64,000 bases of DNA from JBBQBM01 sp964554485 (GTDB taxonomy: Bacteria > Patescibacteriota > Saccharimonadia > Saccharimonadales > JAGQMS01). The notes beneath the pieces were generated by a model that saw only the letters and a program-made list of their open reading frames with translations, ran no database searches and was not told the origin of the DNA. Position 1 is the stretch's first letter. The number at the start of each line of letters is the position of its first letter. The stretch covers positions 1 through 64,000 of the forward strand of contig CAZKOX010000002.1 of NCBI GenBank assembly GCA_964554485.1, written 5' to 3'. Below are positions 28,947 to 38,287 of this stretch, piece after piece. Both the position numbers and the translations under genes were made by a program.

Positions 28947-30017
28947 ATGAGCCTTCAGAGTATTACTCTATATAATTTTCGGTCCTATAAAGAGGAATCT
29001 TTTGAGTTCTCTGATGGTGTAAACATTATTATTGGACCAAATGCAGCCGGAAAAACTAACCTTCTTGAAGCGGTCTATGTAAGTTTCTTAGGCAAAGGTT
29101 TTCGCTCCAAGCAAGATAGCGACTTAATAAACGATGGACAGGCTTGGGCGAAAATAGATTCAATTCTAGACGAACAAGAGCGTACGGTGATACTAGAAAA
29201 GCCGTCACCCGAGGTGCGTTTAAAAAAGAAATTTATATTTGGAGGTAATGAGAAACTACGACTAGGTTTTGACGACATTAAGCCGCTTGTTTTGTTTCAG
29301 CCAGATGACCTTAGGTTGATTGGTAGTAGTCCAGGACGTAGACGTGATTATATTGATGATTTTTTATCACAACTTATTCCTACATATCGCCAAGACCTGT
29401 CCGCCTATAACCGTGCCTTACTCCAGCGCAACAGCTATCTAAAAAACCTTCGCAGCAACGCAAACGACCAAATGTTCGTTTGGAATATGCAGCTTGCCGA
29501 GCGCGGCGGAAGAATAATACAAAGACGACTAAAATTACTCAACATGTTAAGTAATAAGATTAGCGATGTTTATAGTCGGGTAGCTGGCAACCCACACAAA
29601 CTGACGATTAAATACGAAAGTGATATAAACCTAGACAACTATTCAAACTCACTACTTCAAGCTCTTGAAAAGTCTACAGCTCAAGATAGGTCGCGAGGTT
29701 TTACGAGCGTTGGTGTGCATCGTGACAATATTGCAATTTCGATAGACGGCAAGCCCTTCAAGAACGTGGCGTCACGCGGCGAAAACCGAACCTTAATTTT
29801 GGCATTAAAGATTATTGAACTCGAAGAACTTGAAGAAGCCCGGCAGACTCCCCCGCTGCTGCTGCTCGACGACGTTTTTAGTGAACTAGACGGCTCGCGG
29901 CGCAGTTTGCTGACGAAGTACCTTAAGAACCATCAGACGCTCATTACGACGACGGACGCAGACATTACCCAAAAGCGCTTCTCGAGCGCCGCCAATACCA
30001 TTAGTATTGCGTCTTAA
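28947..30017 (+). CDS. recF: DNA replication and repair protein RecF
   Basis: A 356-residue SMC-like ATPase. NIIIGPNAAGKTNLLEAVYV is the Walker A, GKGFRSKQDSDLI follows as expected, and the C-terminal part has TSVGVHRDNIAISI, the signature ASRGENRTLILALK, and Walker B PPLLLLDDVFSELD. RecF loads RecA at gaps with RecO and RecR. Length is normal. It ends one base before the convergent gene at 30018. Confidence 0.93.
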   Translation: MSLQSITLYNFRSYKEESFEFSDGVNIIIGPNAAGKTNLLEAVYVSFLGKGFRSKQDSDLINDGQAWAKIDSILDEQERTVILEKPSPEVRLKKKFIFGGNEKLRLGFDDIKPLVLFQPDDLRLIGSSPGRRRDYIDDFLSQLIPTYRQDLSAYNRALLQRNSYLKNLRSNANDQMFVWNMQLAERGGRIIQRRLKLLNMLSNKISDVYSRVAGNPHKLTIKYESDINLDNYSNSLLQALEKSTAQDRSRGFTSVGVHRDNIAISIDGKPFKNVASRGENRTLILALKIIELEELEEARQTPPLLLLDDVFSELDGSRRSLLTKYLKNHQTLITTTDADITQKRFSSAANTISIAS

Positions 30018-30779
30018 TCAATCTTCGTCGGAGTAGTCTGGGTCGTAATAGAACAGTGGCGATATATAACTTTGTTTATACTCGGTTTGGCCACTTTCTG
30101 TGTTGATAGCCGGGTAAAATACTTCAATATATTTATCAACAATATTCTCATCACCAACCACTTTTCTTATATAATCAAGAGCTTCTGCCTTAAGCTCTTC
30201 GGTGAAAAAGTCTAGCCTGACTACAACTTTTAGCGATCTGTCTGAATAGGAGATGCTATAATTTTCTGAATCATAAGGAAGAATACCGATAAGTTGGTTC
30301 AGCTTATTATTAGACGGGAGCTCAGAGTCGATATTGCGCCCTGTTTTTATGTCAGTAATTGATATTTTAATTCTGAAATTGCTTAGCAGTTTAATCGATA
30401 TTTTAATTTCATCCGAACTAGACCCATACTTACCTTCAAGGGAAATATCTGAACCGTTTTTTGTCACAGACTTTTTAGATATAGCAAATCCTATCGCCTT
30501 CGTTGAGTTAGTTATGTACGGCTGATAGGTCTTTTTTCCGAAAGTGTATATATCTTTTCTAACTCTATCGTATGCGTCGATGCTACCAACGGCATTCAAT
30601 AGATCCTCAGAGTCTACTAAGGAAGCACTATCGGAGTAGTCCAATACTATTCCATCGCCGTCTGGAGGCGTATCGATATTATCCTTTGTGAAGATAGCTA
30701 TAAAACCAACAACCGTAATAAGCACCAAAGATGCGATTATTAATTTTTTATTGAACATCCGTTTAATTGGTATATGCAT
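30018..30779 (-). CDS. Membrane-anchored protein of the T4SS-like cluster, unknown function
   Basis: A 253-residue protein with an N-terminal membrane helix (LIIASLVLITVVGFIAIFT) and an extracytoplasmic domain rich in Asp, Ser and Tyr. It ends with an acidic DPDYSDED tail. I do not recognise a family. It lies two bases after the lysozyme/M23 protein gene and is the last gene of the minus-strand run, so it is probably co-expressed with the wall-hydrolysing and secretion proteins. An adaptor or assembly role is only a guess. Confidence 0.6.
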   Translation of the reverse strand: MHIPIKRMFNKKLIIASLVLITVVGFIAIFTKDNIDTPPDGDGIVLDYSDSASLVDSEDLLNAVGSIDAYDRVRKDIYTFGKKTYQPYITNSTKAIGFAISKKSVTKNGSDISLEGKYGSSSDEIKISIKLLSNFRIKISITDIKTGRNIDSELPSNNKLNQLIGILPYDSENYSISYSDRSLKVVVRLDFFTEELKAEALDYIRKVVGDENIVDKYIEVFYPAINTESGQTEYKQSYISPLFYYDPDYSDED

Positions 30780-30781
30780 AA

Positions 30782-32134
30782 CTATAATCTTCCATATATT
30801 TCAGATAATAAAGGAATGAAAGCGGGGTCTCGACACTCATCCCTGCCTCCAGTTTGTGGAACGCCATTTATGGTGCAGCCACGATCGATATGAAGATGCG
30901 CTGCTCCTGATGAGCCATCACAGTTATGCTCTGGCGTCCATTCAGCTATTTCGCCCATAGCTTGGCCAGCTCTTACGTTATCTCCTCTTTTAACCACTAC
31001 ATTATTTAAGTGACCATACCAATAATAAAAGCCGTCAGCGGCTTTAAGTTGTATGTTATAGCACCAACCTGGTTCATCCTCCCCAACGCCAGCAACTTCA
31101 CCGTCATCGAAGGCGTAGATATCATCGCCACCTTTTCTGCCGTTCAAACCAAATAAGTCAAACGCCGGTCCTTTGCCGCCGTGTCTTGAATAAAGTTGAT
31201 TAATTGTTATTCCGCCGACCGCTCTTGTTTGCGGCTCGAGAGGGAATGCGTATCCAGTGAGCGAGTCTACCTTACCGTCACCAGCTACTGCGCCACCTGT
31301 AGATTGGCTTTGTTCGCAATTCTCTGCTGGTCGTGTATAGGTAGTGCTCTGGTAGAGTTGTAACATCTTTGCGCCAAGTTCTTGCCTCGCCTTAATGACA
31401 ACCTCTTTATCCTCAAGATGCTTATCATAGGTTTCGCCAGTTGCTGTTCCATTCGCGCTTGATAGGGGTTCATAAACAACTGTTGCTGGGGCGTCATAGT
31501 AGAGCAGGAATTCGTCCGAAGCCTCATTTAATGTTGTGTCTGGGCTTCTTAGTAGAGATAGTATGTCGATAAAGTCGTCACTCTCAAGCTCGGACCACAT
31601 GTAGTCTAGCTGATACTCTAGGTCGCCGGTTGATCTAGCGATATTAAATGGTGATTCCGTCGTGCCGAAAGATTTGTGCAATAGTCCAAGCTGGCGAACT
31701 TTGCTCTTCCATTGGACTATTCCGTATCCATATAATCCATAGATTGCTGCTAGTGGTTTTACCTGATTTGTAGCGGAGTCTTTTTCTGTTGGGAGCTCTG
31801 ACTCTTCAGGTTTTGACGTGCCGCCCTGCATTTTATGAGGGTTGATCTCAGATATCGCCTCTAAGTTGCCCATTATACCGGCAGCGGCATTGGCAGAAAG
31901 ATGCTTTCTGTTCGTAAGGTAATCCCACACGAAACGATGTCTATCGTCTACCGACATATCGCTAGAGGTAACGCTGCATACATCAGACGTCGGATCGTAA
32001 AATGGAGTGTCTCTGAAGATAGATTGCAGTTCGGCAGATGATTCTGCATATATAACAATAGGGCGTAAGCAAAAGACGGCAACCAGAACACTAATCAAAA
32101 TAAAATATAATCCTCTATGGAATATTATTTTCAT
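30782..32134 (-). CDS. Secreted two-domain peptidoglycan hydrolase: tail-lysozyme-like plus M23-like
   Basis: About 450 residues. A signal peptide (LYFILISVLVAVFCLRPIVIYA) precedes a phage-tail-lysozyme-like domain: FVWDYLTNRKHLSANAAAGIMGNLEAIS and YGIVQWKSKVRQLGLL. After a linker, residues about 310-450 resemble an M23 endopeptidase: AFDLFG, FDDGEVAGVG, YYWYGHLNNVVVKRGDNV and AAHLHID, with the usual GHL and HLHID metal-site elements. Start is set at ATG 32134, sharing an ATGA overlap with the upstream stop. An earlier in-frame ATG (32146) lacks support. It would open the wall for the T4SS-like apparatus, like VirB1-type hydrolases. Confidence 0.82.
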   Translation of the reverse strand: MKIIFHRGLYFILISVLVAVFCLRPIVIYAESSAELQSIFRDTPFYDPTSDVCSVTSSDMSVDDRHRFVWDYLTNRKHLSANAAAGIMGNLEAISEINPHKMQGGTSKPEESELPTEKDSATNQVKPLAAIYGLYGYGIVQWKSKVRQLGLLHKSFGTTESPFNIARSTGDLEYQLDYMWSELESDDFIDILSLLRSPDTTLNEASDEFLLYYDAPATVVYEPLSSANGTATGETYDKHLEDKEVVIKARQELGAKMLQLYQSTTYTRPAENCEQSQSTGGAVAGDGKVDSLTGYAFPLEPQTRAVGGITINQLYSRHGGKGPAFDLFGLNGRKGGDDIYAFDDGEVAGVGEDEPGWCYNIQLKAADGFYYWYGHLNNVVVKRGDNVRAGQAMGEIAEWTPEHNCDGSSGAAHLHIDRGCTINGVPQTGGRDECRDPAFIPLLSEIYGRL

Positions 32135-35100
32135 AATAACGGGCAAATCTCCTGGTTTATGTGCTGAGTATCATCTTTTGGTGTTGCGGCGCCAGTGAAG
32201 TAGGCTGTCTTACGAAGCGCGCCGTCCCAGTTAACTTGGAAGTGTATATGACTCCAATGGTCTTGAATTGGGGCGCAAGAATAACCCTTACTTTTACTCC
32301 ATTGTAATCGCCAATATTTGACATATTCTATACCGAAAATATCAGCATTGGTAATAAGCCACCCCATGGCATTATTACCTTTACTCAGTTCCTCGGGTTT
32401 ACGGGAGTTAAAGTATGAATCTATCGCTCGGCCTGTAGGATGTGCATCCGGTTTTGTCCCTCGATCTCTACAGCGCCACGATGGACCTAGCCCACCTTGT
32501 CCATACTTAGTGTTAATAAGTACCTGTAGTTCTCTTGCTCCGAGCTGTGCCTTGCCTTTGTCTGTTATTGCTTCAGGTGGCTGCGTTCCATCCCAAATAC
32601 AACCAGGGAAGATCATATTATAGGGTGCATGCACTTTGCCCGTTACGGGTACGCTTGGAGTGTTGTCTGTGGTGGCGGTCGAGCTAGACGCTTCGCCGCC
32701 AATTCCGCCGTCGTCACTGTAGCCATAGGCATAACCTATGCCGCCCATTACGCTGCGGTCTAGAAGTACGCAATTGTACACCGCTGCAGCTTGGGCTTCT
32801 TTTTGGCTGGCATCGCCGGGCAGGTTGGCATAAACTGCATCCCAAAAAATACTAGAGTCTCCGAGTGTAGCCATATCTCTCGTTACACCGGCTGGTGCAT
32901 TAGTCGCGTTTTCAAAGTAGTTTGGTTTGAGAGGATCGAGGTCAAAGCATTCTTTAGGAAAATCATAAGTATCGAGCCCGCTCCACTCGGCCACCGAAGA
33001 CGGTGTCGTAGTGTCCTCGGCAAGTGCCTTGCCACTTAAGACATTCGCGTAATTGTCTAGGCCGTTTATGGGGTTTGCTATAGAATTTATCGCCGCACCT
33101 GGTGTCGAAGTGTTTAGCTTCATAAGCATCGATGAGGCTAACGACTTAGGGTTCGAAAGTGAAGCATAGCGATCCCAATTACTAGTATTCGAATCTTTTT
33201 CTTTTTGCCAGTCGGTAGCCATTTTGTTGGAATAATCTCGGAGATAGGCATATGAAGATGTTGCCGCTGCGCCATTATTGCGCGCCGATGCTTCAGCGGT
33301 GGCTGCTCCGCCCATCATCATGTAGTTCATTTGGCCGGCAATGGTTGGGTCGTATTTTACTCCTGCTCCTGCATACTCCATAGCTTTAACAACTCCGGTT
33401 GTAACAATATCTTCTATGGCGCCACCAGCGCCAGTAGTTTCAAGTACCCAGTTAAGAATCGGGCCGACAACTTTGTCGACAATGCCGTCGGCGACACCAC
33501 TAAACCAGTTAAAGACCGTACCGAAAACTGAATCATCAACAGCCTTTACGGCATCAGCGATTGGTCCTAGAAGCTTGCCGATAGAATTGTTATAGGCCTT
33601 CGACATCTCTTCGGCATTATTGCCGTTTAAGCCGTCGTCGTAGCACTGATAATAAATTGGCTGTAACTTCTTTTCGGCATCGGTCATGTCGCAGTAGGCA
33701 TTTCTACCTTGGTCTTCGCCTTCGGCGCTAGCTTTAGTTATCGCATCAGCCTTACCGCCACCAAATATCATCCAAGCCTCACTCCGTTCAGCATTATCAA
33801 AGTACCTCATATATTCATTAACCTCACTATTGCGCAACGCTACGGTTGTGGAAACTGTTTCTGCGAAGCTACTAAAACCGTTTGCTTGTTCGTCGGTAAT
33901 AGCAGGAAGACCTTCAGTACCAGCGATATCGCCGCTCTTCATTTGGCTGACTGCGATGGCCATTGACGCATAAGCAGCCATATATTGAGCTCTTCTTCCC
34001 TGCACAACTAACTTACCTAATGCATTAGAAGACAGCACACCATCCAACTTAGCTAGCTTTTTTAAATACGACCAAATTTTGGTATAGGGGTTGCCCAGGT
34101 ATTTCCCAATCAAGTCTCTAATTTGTTTGCCTAGTTCCTTTTTTGCGGCGCCTTCGGTGACTTCACCTGCGGCATTGGTTGCTGCAGCAGTTGCGGCATC
34201 TGTTATCTCGTTTGCGGCAGAACTGGGTGTAAGATCGGTGGCTGTTTCGTATGTGCCATCAGGATTTGCAACTTGATCGGGGTTAACTGCTTCGGTTGGA
34301 CTATCGTCAGCTGCTATGTGCGAGGCGTCTCCAAGAGTATTGGCGTTACGGCTATCGCTTGACGCAGGATCAGTAGCGCTCGGACAGTCGCCGGCACCAA
34401 ACAAGCAGGCCACGAACTTGCCCATACGGTTCTCTGGGAGTACATTAACCATTATTTTGTCGAATAAGTTCTTCTTCTTAGCGTCTAATCTATCTCGGGT
34501 AGTCTCGAAGAGCCGCCACTTACTAACACCAGTCATATTGGCGAGACCCTTTCTTATCTTTCGTCGTTGAAAGACTTGCCAACTTTTTGTTCTACTATTT
34601 ACGATTGTCTTAATACGCGCTCGAGATTGCTTATTACTCCCGTCAAGATCGTCGAAGAAGTCGTCTATTTTTCCATCAAACTTTCCGCTATTGATATATT
34701 CTGTTATTTTGCCGTCTCGCACATCTTTGGGCGAAATACCCGACAAGACATCCTTGTCGTCGATTCGTAAAACTACTAACTTAGATATTGTCCCGTCGTC
34801 GGTAGTGCGGCTCTCGAAAACTATTCCATCCTTGGCGAGATCAGCTTCAAATTTACTTGTTCTCATAGTGGTATACCAGTCACGGATTGGGTTGTTGGTG
34901 TCTACACGATTAGCGCGGAAAACAGCATTATCCGTCTTTATATCGCCACCATATTCAGCCAATCGGAGTTTAATGTAGGCTTTCATCCATTTATCGGAAC
35001 GATTATCAAATGCTGCATTTAGTCGTAAGAATGTCGAGGCATTAGTATTTTCGAAAAAGTTTTCTAGTTTGAAAAGCCCCAAAAGTCCCGGTAGGAATGC

Positions 35101-35427
35101 AAGACCAGCAAGCAGCGACGGAATTCCGACTGCGGCAGCTGCAAAACCAAGTTTTCTGCTCAGGCTGCCCTTGCTGAACATCTTCCCCTTGGACTTAGTA
35201 TTACCATCGTCCTCAGAGTAATAATCTTTTAGCCTCTGGCTTACTGCCTTGTCCTCATCTAACTCTGCGTTCGCTTTATCTGCAAAGGGTTGAGATTTTT
35301 CATGAATTTTTGTGCCGTCGATGGCGTTATTTTCCATTTCGGCGATTTCGTCCGGTGAAAAGCCACGCTCGGTTAATTCATCGAACTTTTCATCAATTTT
35401 TGACTGATCTTCCTCAGTGTCTAACAC
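32131..35427 (-). CDS. Large T4SS-associated protein with C-terminal M15-like peptidase domain
   Basis: A 1098-residue protein. Residues 1-85 are charged and probably cytosolic, a membrane helix lies at about 90-118 (VGIPSLLAGLAFLPGLLGLF), and the long central part is Ala/Asp/Asn-rich with further hydrophobic stretches. The last 150 residues form a D-Ala-D-Ala carboxypeptidase-like (M15/ARB_07466-like) domain: QVLINTKYGQGG, HPTGRAIDSYF and DHWSHIHFQVNW, giving the His/Asp/His metal ligands. It may be a cell-spanning scaffold that delivers a wall-cutting domain outside. Start GTG 35427 follows GAGAGGG. The central part could be VirB6/VirB8-like, but I cannot assign it. Confidence 0.75.
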   Translation of the reverse strand: MLDTEEDQSKIDEKFDELTERGFSPDEIAEMENNAIDGTKIHEKSQPFADKANAELDEDKAVSQRLKDYYSEDDGNTKSKGKMFSKGSLSRKLGFAAAAVGIPSLLAGLAFLPGLLGLFKLENFFENTNASTFLRLNAAFDNRSDKWMKAYIKLRLAEYGGDIKTDNAVFRANRVDTNNPIRDWYTTMRTSKFEADLAKDGIVFESRTTDDGTISKLVVLRIDDKDVLSGISPKDVRDGKITEYINSGKFDGKIDDFFDDLDGSNKQSRARIKTIVNSRTKSWQVFQRRKIRKGLANMTGVSKWRLFETTRDRLDAKKKNLFDKIMVNVLPENRMGKFVACLFGAGDCPSATDPASSDSRNANTLGDASHIAADDSPTEAVNPDQVANPDGTYETATDLTPSSAANEITDAATAAATNAAGEVTEGAAKKELGKQIRDLIGKYLGNPYTKIWSYLKKLAKLDGVLSSNALGKLVVQGRRAQYMAAYASMAIAVSQMKSGDIAGTEGLPAITDEQANGFSSFAETVSTTVALRNSEVNEYMRYFDNAERSEAWMIFGGGKADAITKASAEGEDQGRNAYCDMTDAEKKLQPIYYQCYDDGLNGNNAEEMSKAYNNSIGKLLGPIADAVKAVDDSVFGTVFNWFSGVADGIVDKVVGPILNWVLETTGAGGAIEDIVTTGVVKAMEYAGAGVKYDPTIAGQMNYMMMGGAATAEASARNNGAAATSSYAYLRDYSNKMATDWQKEKDSNTSNWDRYASLSNPKSLASSMLMKLNTSTPGAAINSIANPINGLDNYANVLSGKALAEDTTTPSSVAEWSGLDTYDFPKECFDLDPLKPNYFENATNAPAGVTRDMATLGDSSIFWDAVYANLPGDASQKEAQAAAVYNCVLLDRSVMGGIGYAYGYSDDGGIGGEASSSTATTDNTPSVPVTGKVHAPYNMIFPGCIWDGTQPPEAITDKGKAQLGARELQVLINTKYGQGGLGPSWRCRDRGTKPDAHPTGRAIDSYFNSRKPEELSKGNNAMGWLITNADIFGIEYVKYWRLQWSKSKGYSCAPIQDHWSHIHFQVNWDGALRKTAYFTGAATPKDDTQHINQEICPLL

Positions 35428-35476
35428 TTGATTAGCTACCCTCTCGTTTCAAGATGTATTATAGCAAGTTCCGGCC

Positions 35477-37384
35477 TCAAGCTTGTAGATCGACTACACC
35501 CTGCTGCTGGTTAAACTCACCGGTCTGTTCTGGTGTGGTTTGTACGGCGCCAGGGGTTGTCGAGATTAACGATGTTTCAGACGGGCTCGGCAGAATTTGA
35601 ATATGAACGTGGTTTTGACCGGCAAAGAATAGCCCCTGTCCAATCGGGAACTGCGTTAAACGTTTCTTTTCTTCACTTGTTAACTTAAAGACATCAGCAA
35701 GAACATCAACCGCCGACGGAGATTGTTTAAGGAGCAGCTGCATGCTGGAGTTGGCGACTATTGCTCGACCCATTCGTGAGCCCATAAAATCTTCAACATC
35801 CTGAGAAATTGTAGTTAGGCCAAGATTATACTTTCGACATCGTTTCGCAATACTAAAGATGAAGTTGGCCGAGTCTTCATATTTCATGAGCTGCCAGGCT
35901 TCGTCAACAATTAATAGTCTTCGTTTTTGGTCGGATTTGGTTTTATTCCAGATGTAATTAAGCACTATATACATCGCCACTGGTCGAAGCTCGTCTTCAA
36001 GATCACGAACGTTAAATACAACGAGCGGATTATTGATATCGATATTGCTCGGTTGGCTAAAAATTCCAGCAAAAGTACCGGTTGTGTATTTTCTGAGCCG
36101 CTGCGCCAGCTGTGGTCCAGTGCCGCCCATGTGTAGTAGGGTGTCGTAAAGGTCGGCGATTGTTGGCGGGTTGGCATTGTGCGTTAAAGGATCGTTGGTT
36201 ATACCTGCCTTAGCGTAGGTTTCGATTAGGGCGCTGTCTAGATCTGATTCTTCGATCGGAGTTAGACCAACAACTGATGTCACCCCACCTCCAGCTTGAA
36301 CTGCCTGAGCAGCGGCACCGCCCATCATTAACCTGAGTAGGCCATGAAGTGTTATTAAATTACTGCGCAGAGCGCTGTCAGCCTCTTCGCTATCGACAAC
36401 TTTTGGAATATCAAAGGGGTTTAGGCGAGTTGGAGAGTTAAGTGACAACTTGATATATGCTCCGCCAACGGCATCGCACATTTTTTGGTATTCGTTTTCT
36501 GGGTCAATAATAAATATTTCTGTACCCAGCATTAAGCTGCGCAGAGCCTCGAGTTTTACGGCAAAGCTTTTACCCGCTCCAGCCTTAGCAAAGACCACTG
36601 AGGTACCATTTTCGAGCGAGAATCTATCAAAGATAACCAACCCAGAGTTATGCATATTAACACCGTATAAAATGCCATGGTCGTCGGTAAGGTCGGCGCT
36701 AGTAAACGGAAAGGCCGTCGACAACGCCCCGGTATTCATATTGCGAGTAATGTGTAGTTGGTCAAGAAATTGCGGGACAGTGCTATTAAAGCCTTGTTCC
36801 ATTTGGGTAGTTGCCGGTTTTGAATAAACAAGCTGTTGGCCAAGCATCGACTCGACACTGTGGGTTACGAATTCTAGCTCATCGAGCGACGAAGCATAGA
36901 TTGTAAAGTAAAGCCCGAACCTAAAGAAGCGCTCCTCGCCAACCTGCAACTTATCACGCATTTCTTCAGCATCTTGAATAGCGGCTTGTTTGCCGGGGTC
37001 GCGGACTTTGCCTTTTTCGGCCTCAATCTGGATGCCAGCTTCAAGTTGACCTACTTTTTTGCGCAAGTTTTCAAGCACCACTTGGCTTTCTACCGGGTAG
37101 ATGTACATAGACATGTCCATCACCTCATCGAGGTTAATCATTGGGCCTAGCCATCCGGTATATATTTCACGCGGATAGCCATAAACGTAGAAGGTTCGCG
37201 CAAAACGAGTTCCGAGCTGGAAGTAGCCGGCTTGGTAGTCGAGAGAACTTGGCGCAATAAAATCTCGCAGTGCTGTTACGCCTTTTCGAAAAGCTTCGTT
37301 AACCTCTTGTTGTTCACGGAGTCGTTGCTGTTCGGCTAGGTTAATCGGGTCGATCGAAGTGGTGGGTTTTTTCTTTCCAAACAT
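35477..37384 (-). CDS. virB4: VirB4/TraC-type secretion ATPase
   Basis: A 635-residue ATPase that powers assembly and transport of a type IV secretion machine. The N-terminal 200 residues are the VirB4 accessory domain (ARTFYVYGYPREIYTGWLG, RFGLYFTIYASSLDEL). Walker A AKAGAGKS is at 266-273, followed by EIFIIDPENEYQKM. Walker B RRLLIVDEAWQLM is at about 488-500, with TTISQDVEDF after it. The C-terminal tail is Gln/Pro-rich. The start ATG overlaps the TraC-like stop as ATGTAATG. No VirD4 coupling protein or relaxase is seen in the window. Confidence 0.92.
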   Translation of the reverse strand: MFGKKKPTTSIDPINLAEQQRLREQQEVNEAFRKGVTALRDFIAPSSLDYQAGYFQLGTRFARTFYVYGYPREIYTGWLGPMINLDEVMDMSMYIYPVESQVVLENLRKKVGQLEAGIQIEAEKGKVRDPGKQAAIQDAEEMRDKLQVGEERFFRFGLYFTIYASSLDELEFVTHSVESMLGQQLVYSKPATTQMEQGFNSTVPQFLDQLHITRNMNTGALSTAFPFTSADLTDDHGILYGVNMHNSGLVIFDRFSLENGTSVVFAKAGAGKSFAVKLEALRSLMLGTEIFIIDPENEYQKMCDAVGGAYIKLSLNSPTRLNPFDIPKVVDSEEADSALRSNLITLHGLLRLMMGGAAAQAVQAGGGVTSVVGLTPIEESDLDSALIETYAKAGITNDPLTHNANPPTIADLYDTLLHMGGTGPQLAQRLRKYTTGTFAGIFSQPSNIDINNPLVVFNVRDLEDELRPVAMYIVLNYIWNKTKSDQKRRLLIVDEAWQLMKYEDSANFIFSIAKRCRKYNLGLTTISQDVEDFMGSRMGRAIVANSSMQLLLKQSPSAVDVLADVFKLTSEEKKRLTQFPIGQGLFFAGQNHVHIQILPSPSETSLISTTPGAVQTTPEQTGEFNQQQGVVDLQA

Positions 37385-38271
37385 TACATCGTCCCCTTTT
37401 CTAGATTTGGCTGAGGAGCCTGTCCGACGCCTTTAGTAATTACCGGTGCTGTTAAATCATCAAAATTCTTTAATTGCTGCCGCGTAGAAGTGTCGGGGTT
37501 GTAGGCATCATAATAAACTTCGATTAACTCCTGAGTATCAAGCGGCACTGCTCGGACTCCTGCTTGGGCAAGTCCAGAAACTACGGCCTGAGTATAATTG
37601 CGTAGTTCGGCTTTTGCTTTCTCGAGATCGCTCTCATTGATGGTGACATGGTCGTTTTTCGCACCAAAAATATTACTAATAAAATTTCGACCGGCTTTTG
37701 CTACGGCTCCGGCGTTAGCGACAGGAAAATATGGAATAACCACATAAAAACGCTTGTCCATAATATTCGCCTGCTCGGCGGTCTCGCTAATAAAGGCAAT
37801 GTAATCTTCCATTAGTAGAGCAAGTAGCATGTTCTCGTGTTCAGAGCGGATTTTGTCGAGTTTTTCAATGTATGGCCGTAGATCTACGCGTTGCGATCGA
37901 ATAAATATTTGAACTGGAAAATAAAGCATGTTCAAGAACCCTTGAAAAGCCAGCTCGACGCCGTCGCGCTCCTGGGGGCTCATGAGGTCAAAGTTAATAC
38001 TCTTACACATCACCACAGCTCTAAAAGAACCATCGTTCATAATCACAATTCCGTCACGAATTTCACTTATATTAAGGGTATTTTGGGTACTATTCGGATT
38101 ACTTTTCGATTTGGTTGGAATTGGTGCATTTGCTGCCGGGGAAACCGCCAATGGGTTAACGGCAGTGCCTACCGGAACTCCGGCCTGGCCTACATTTGGC
38201 TGTATTGGTGGTTGTGTATTTGGATCCATAATTTTTTCTGTTGGTTTTTGCCCTATTTCAGGGTGCCCCAC
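37384..38271 (-). CDS. TraC-like T4SS accessory protein
   Basis: A 295-residue protein. After a Pro/Asn/Thr-rich N-terminal region of about 65 residues comes a folded domain (GIVIMNDGSFRAVVMCKSINFDLMS, ELAFQGFLNMLYFPVQIFIRSQ, YFPVANAGAVAK). This resembles the TraC-like domain found beside VirB4 in Gram-positive and CPR conjugation-type clusters and related to the VirB4 N-terminal domain. GTG 38271 is the earliest start but its purine stretch is very close; ATG 38229 is the alternative. Translationally coupled to VirB4, so it probably forms part of the same inner-membrane complex. Confidence 0.7.
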   Translation of the reverse strand: MGHPEIGQKPTEKIMDPNTQPPIQPNVGQAGVPVGTAVNPLAVSPAANAPIPTKSKSNPNSTQNTLNISEIRDGIVIMNDGSFRAVVMCKSINFDLMSPQERDGVELAFQGFLNMLYFPVQIFIRSQRVDLRPYIEKLDKIRSEHENMLLALLMEDYIAFISETAEQANIMDKRFYVVIPYFPVANAGAVAKAGRNFISNIFGAKNDHVTINESDLEKAKAELRNYTQAVVSGLAQAGVRAVPLDTQELIEVYYDAYNPDTSTRQQLKNFDDLTAPVITKGVGQAPQPNLEKGTM

Positions 38272-38287
38272 CCCTTCTTAGAAGACT

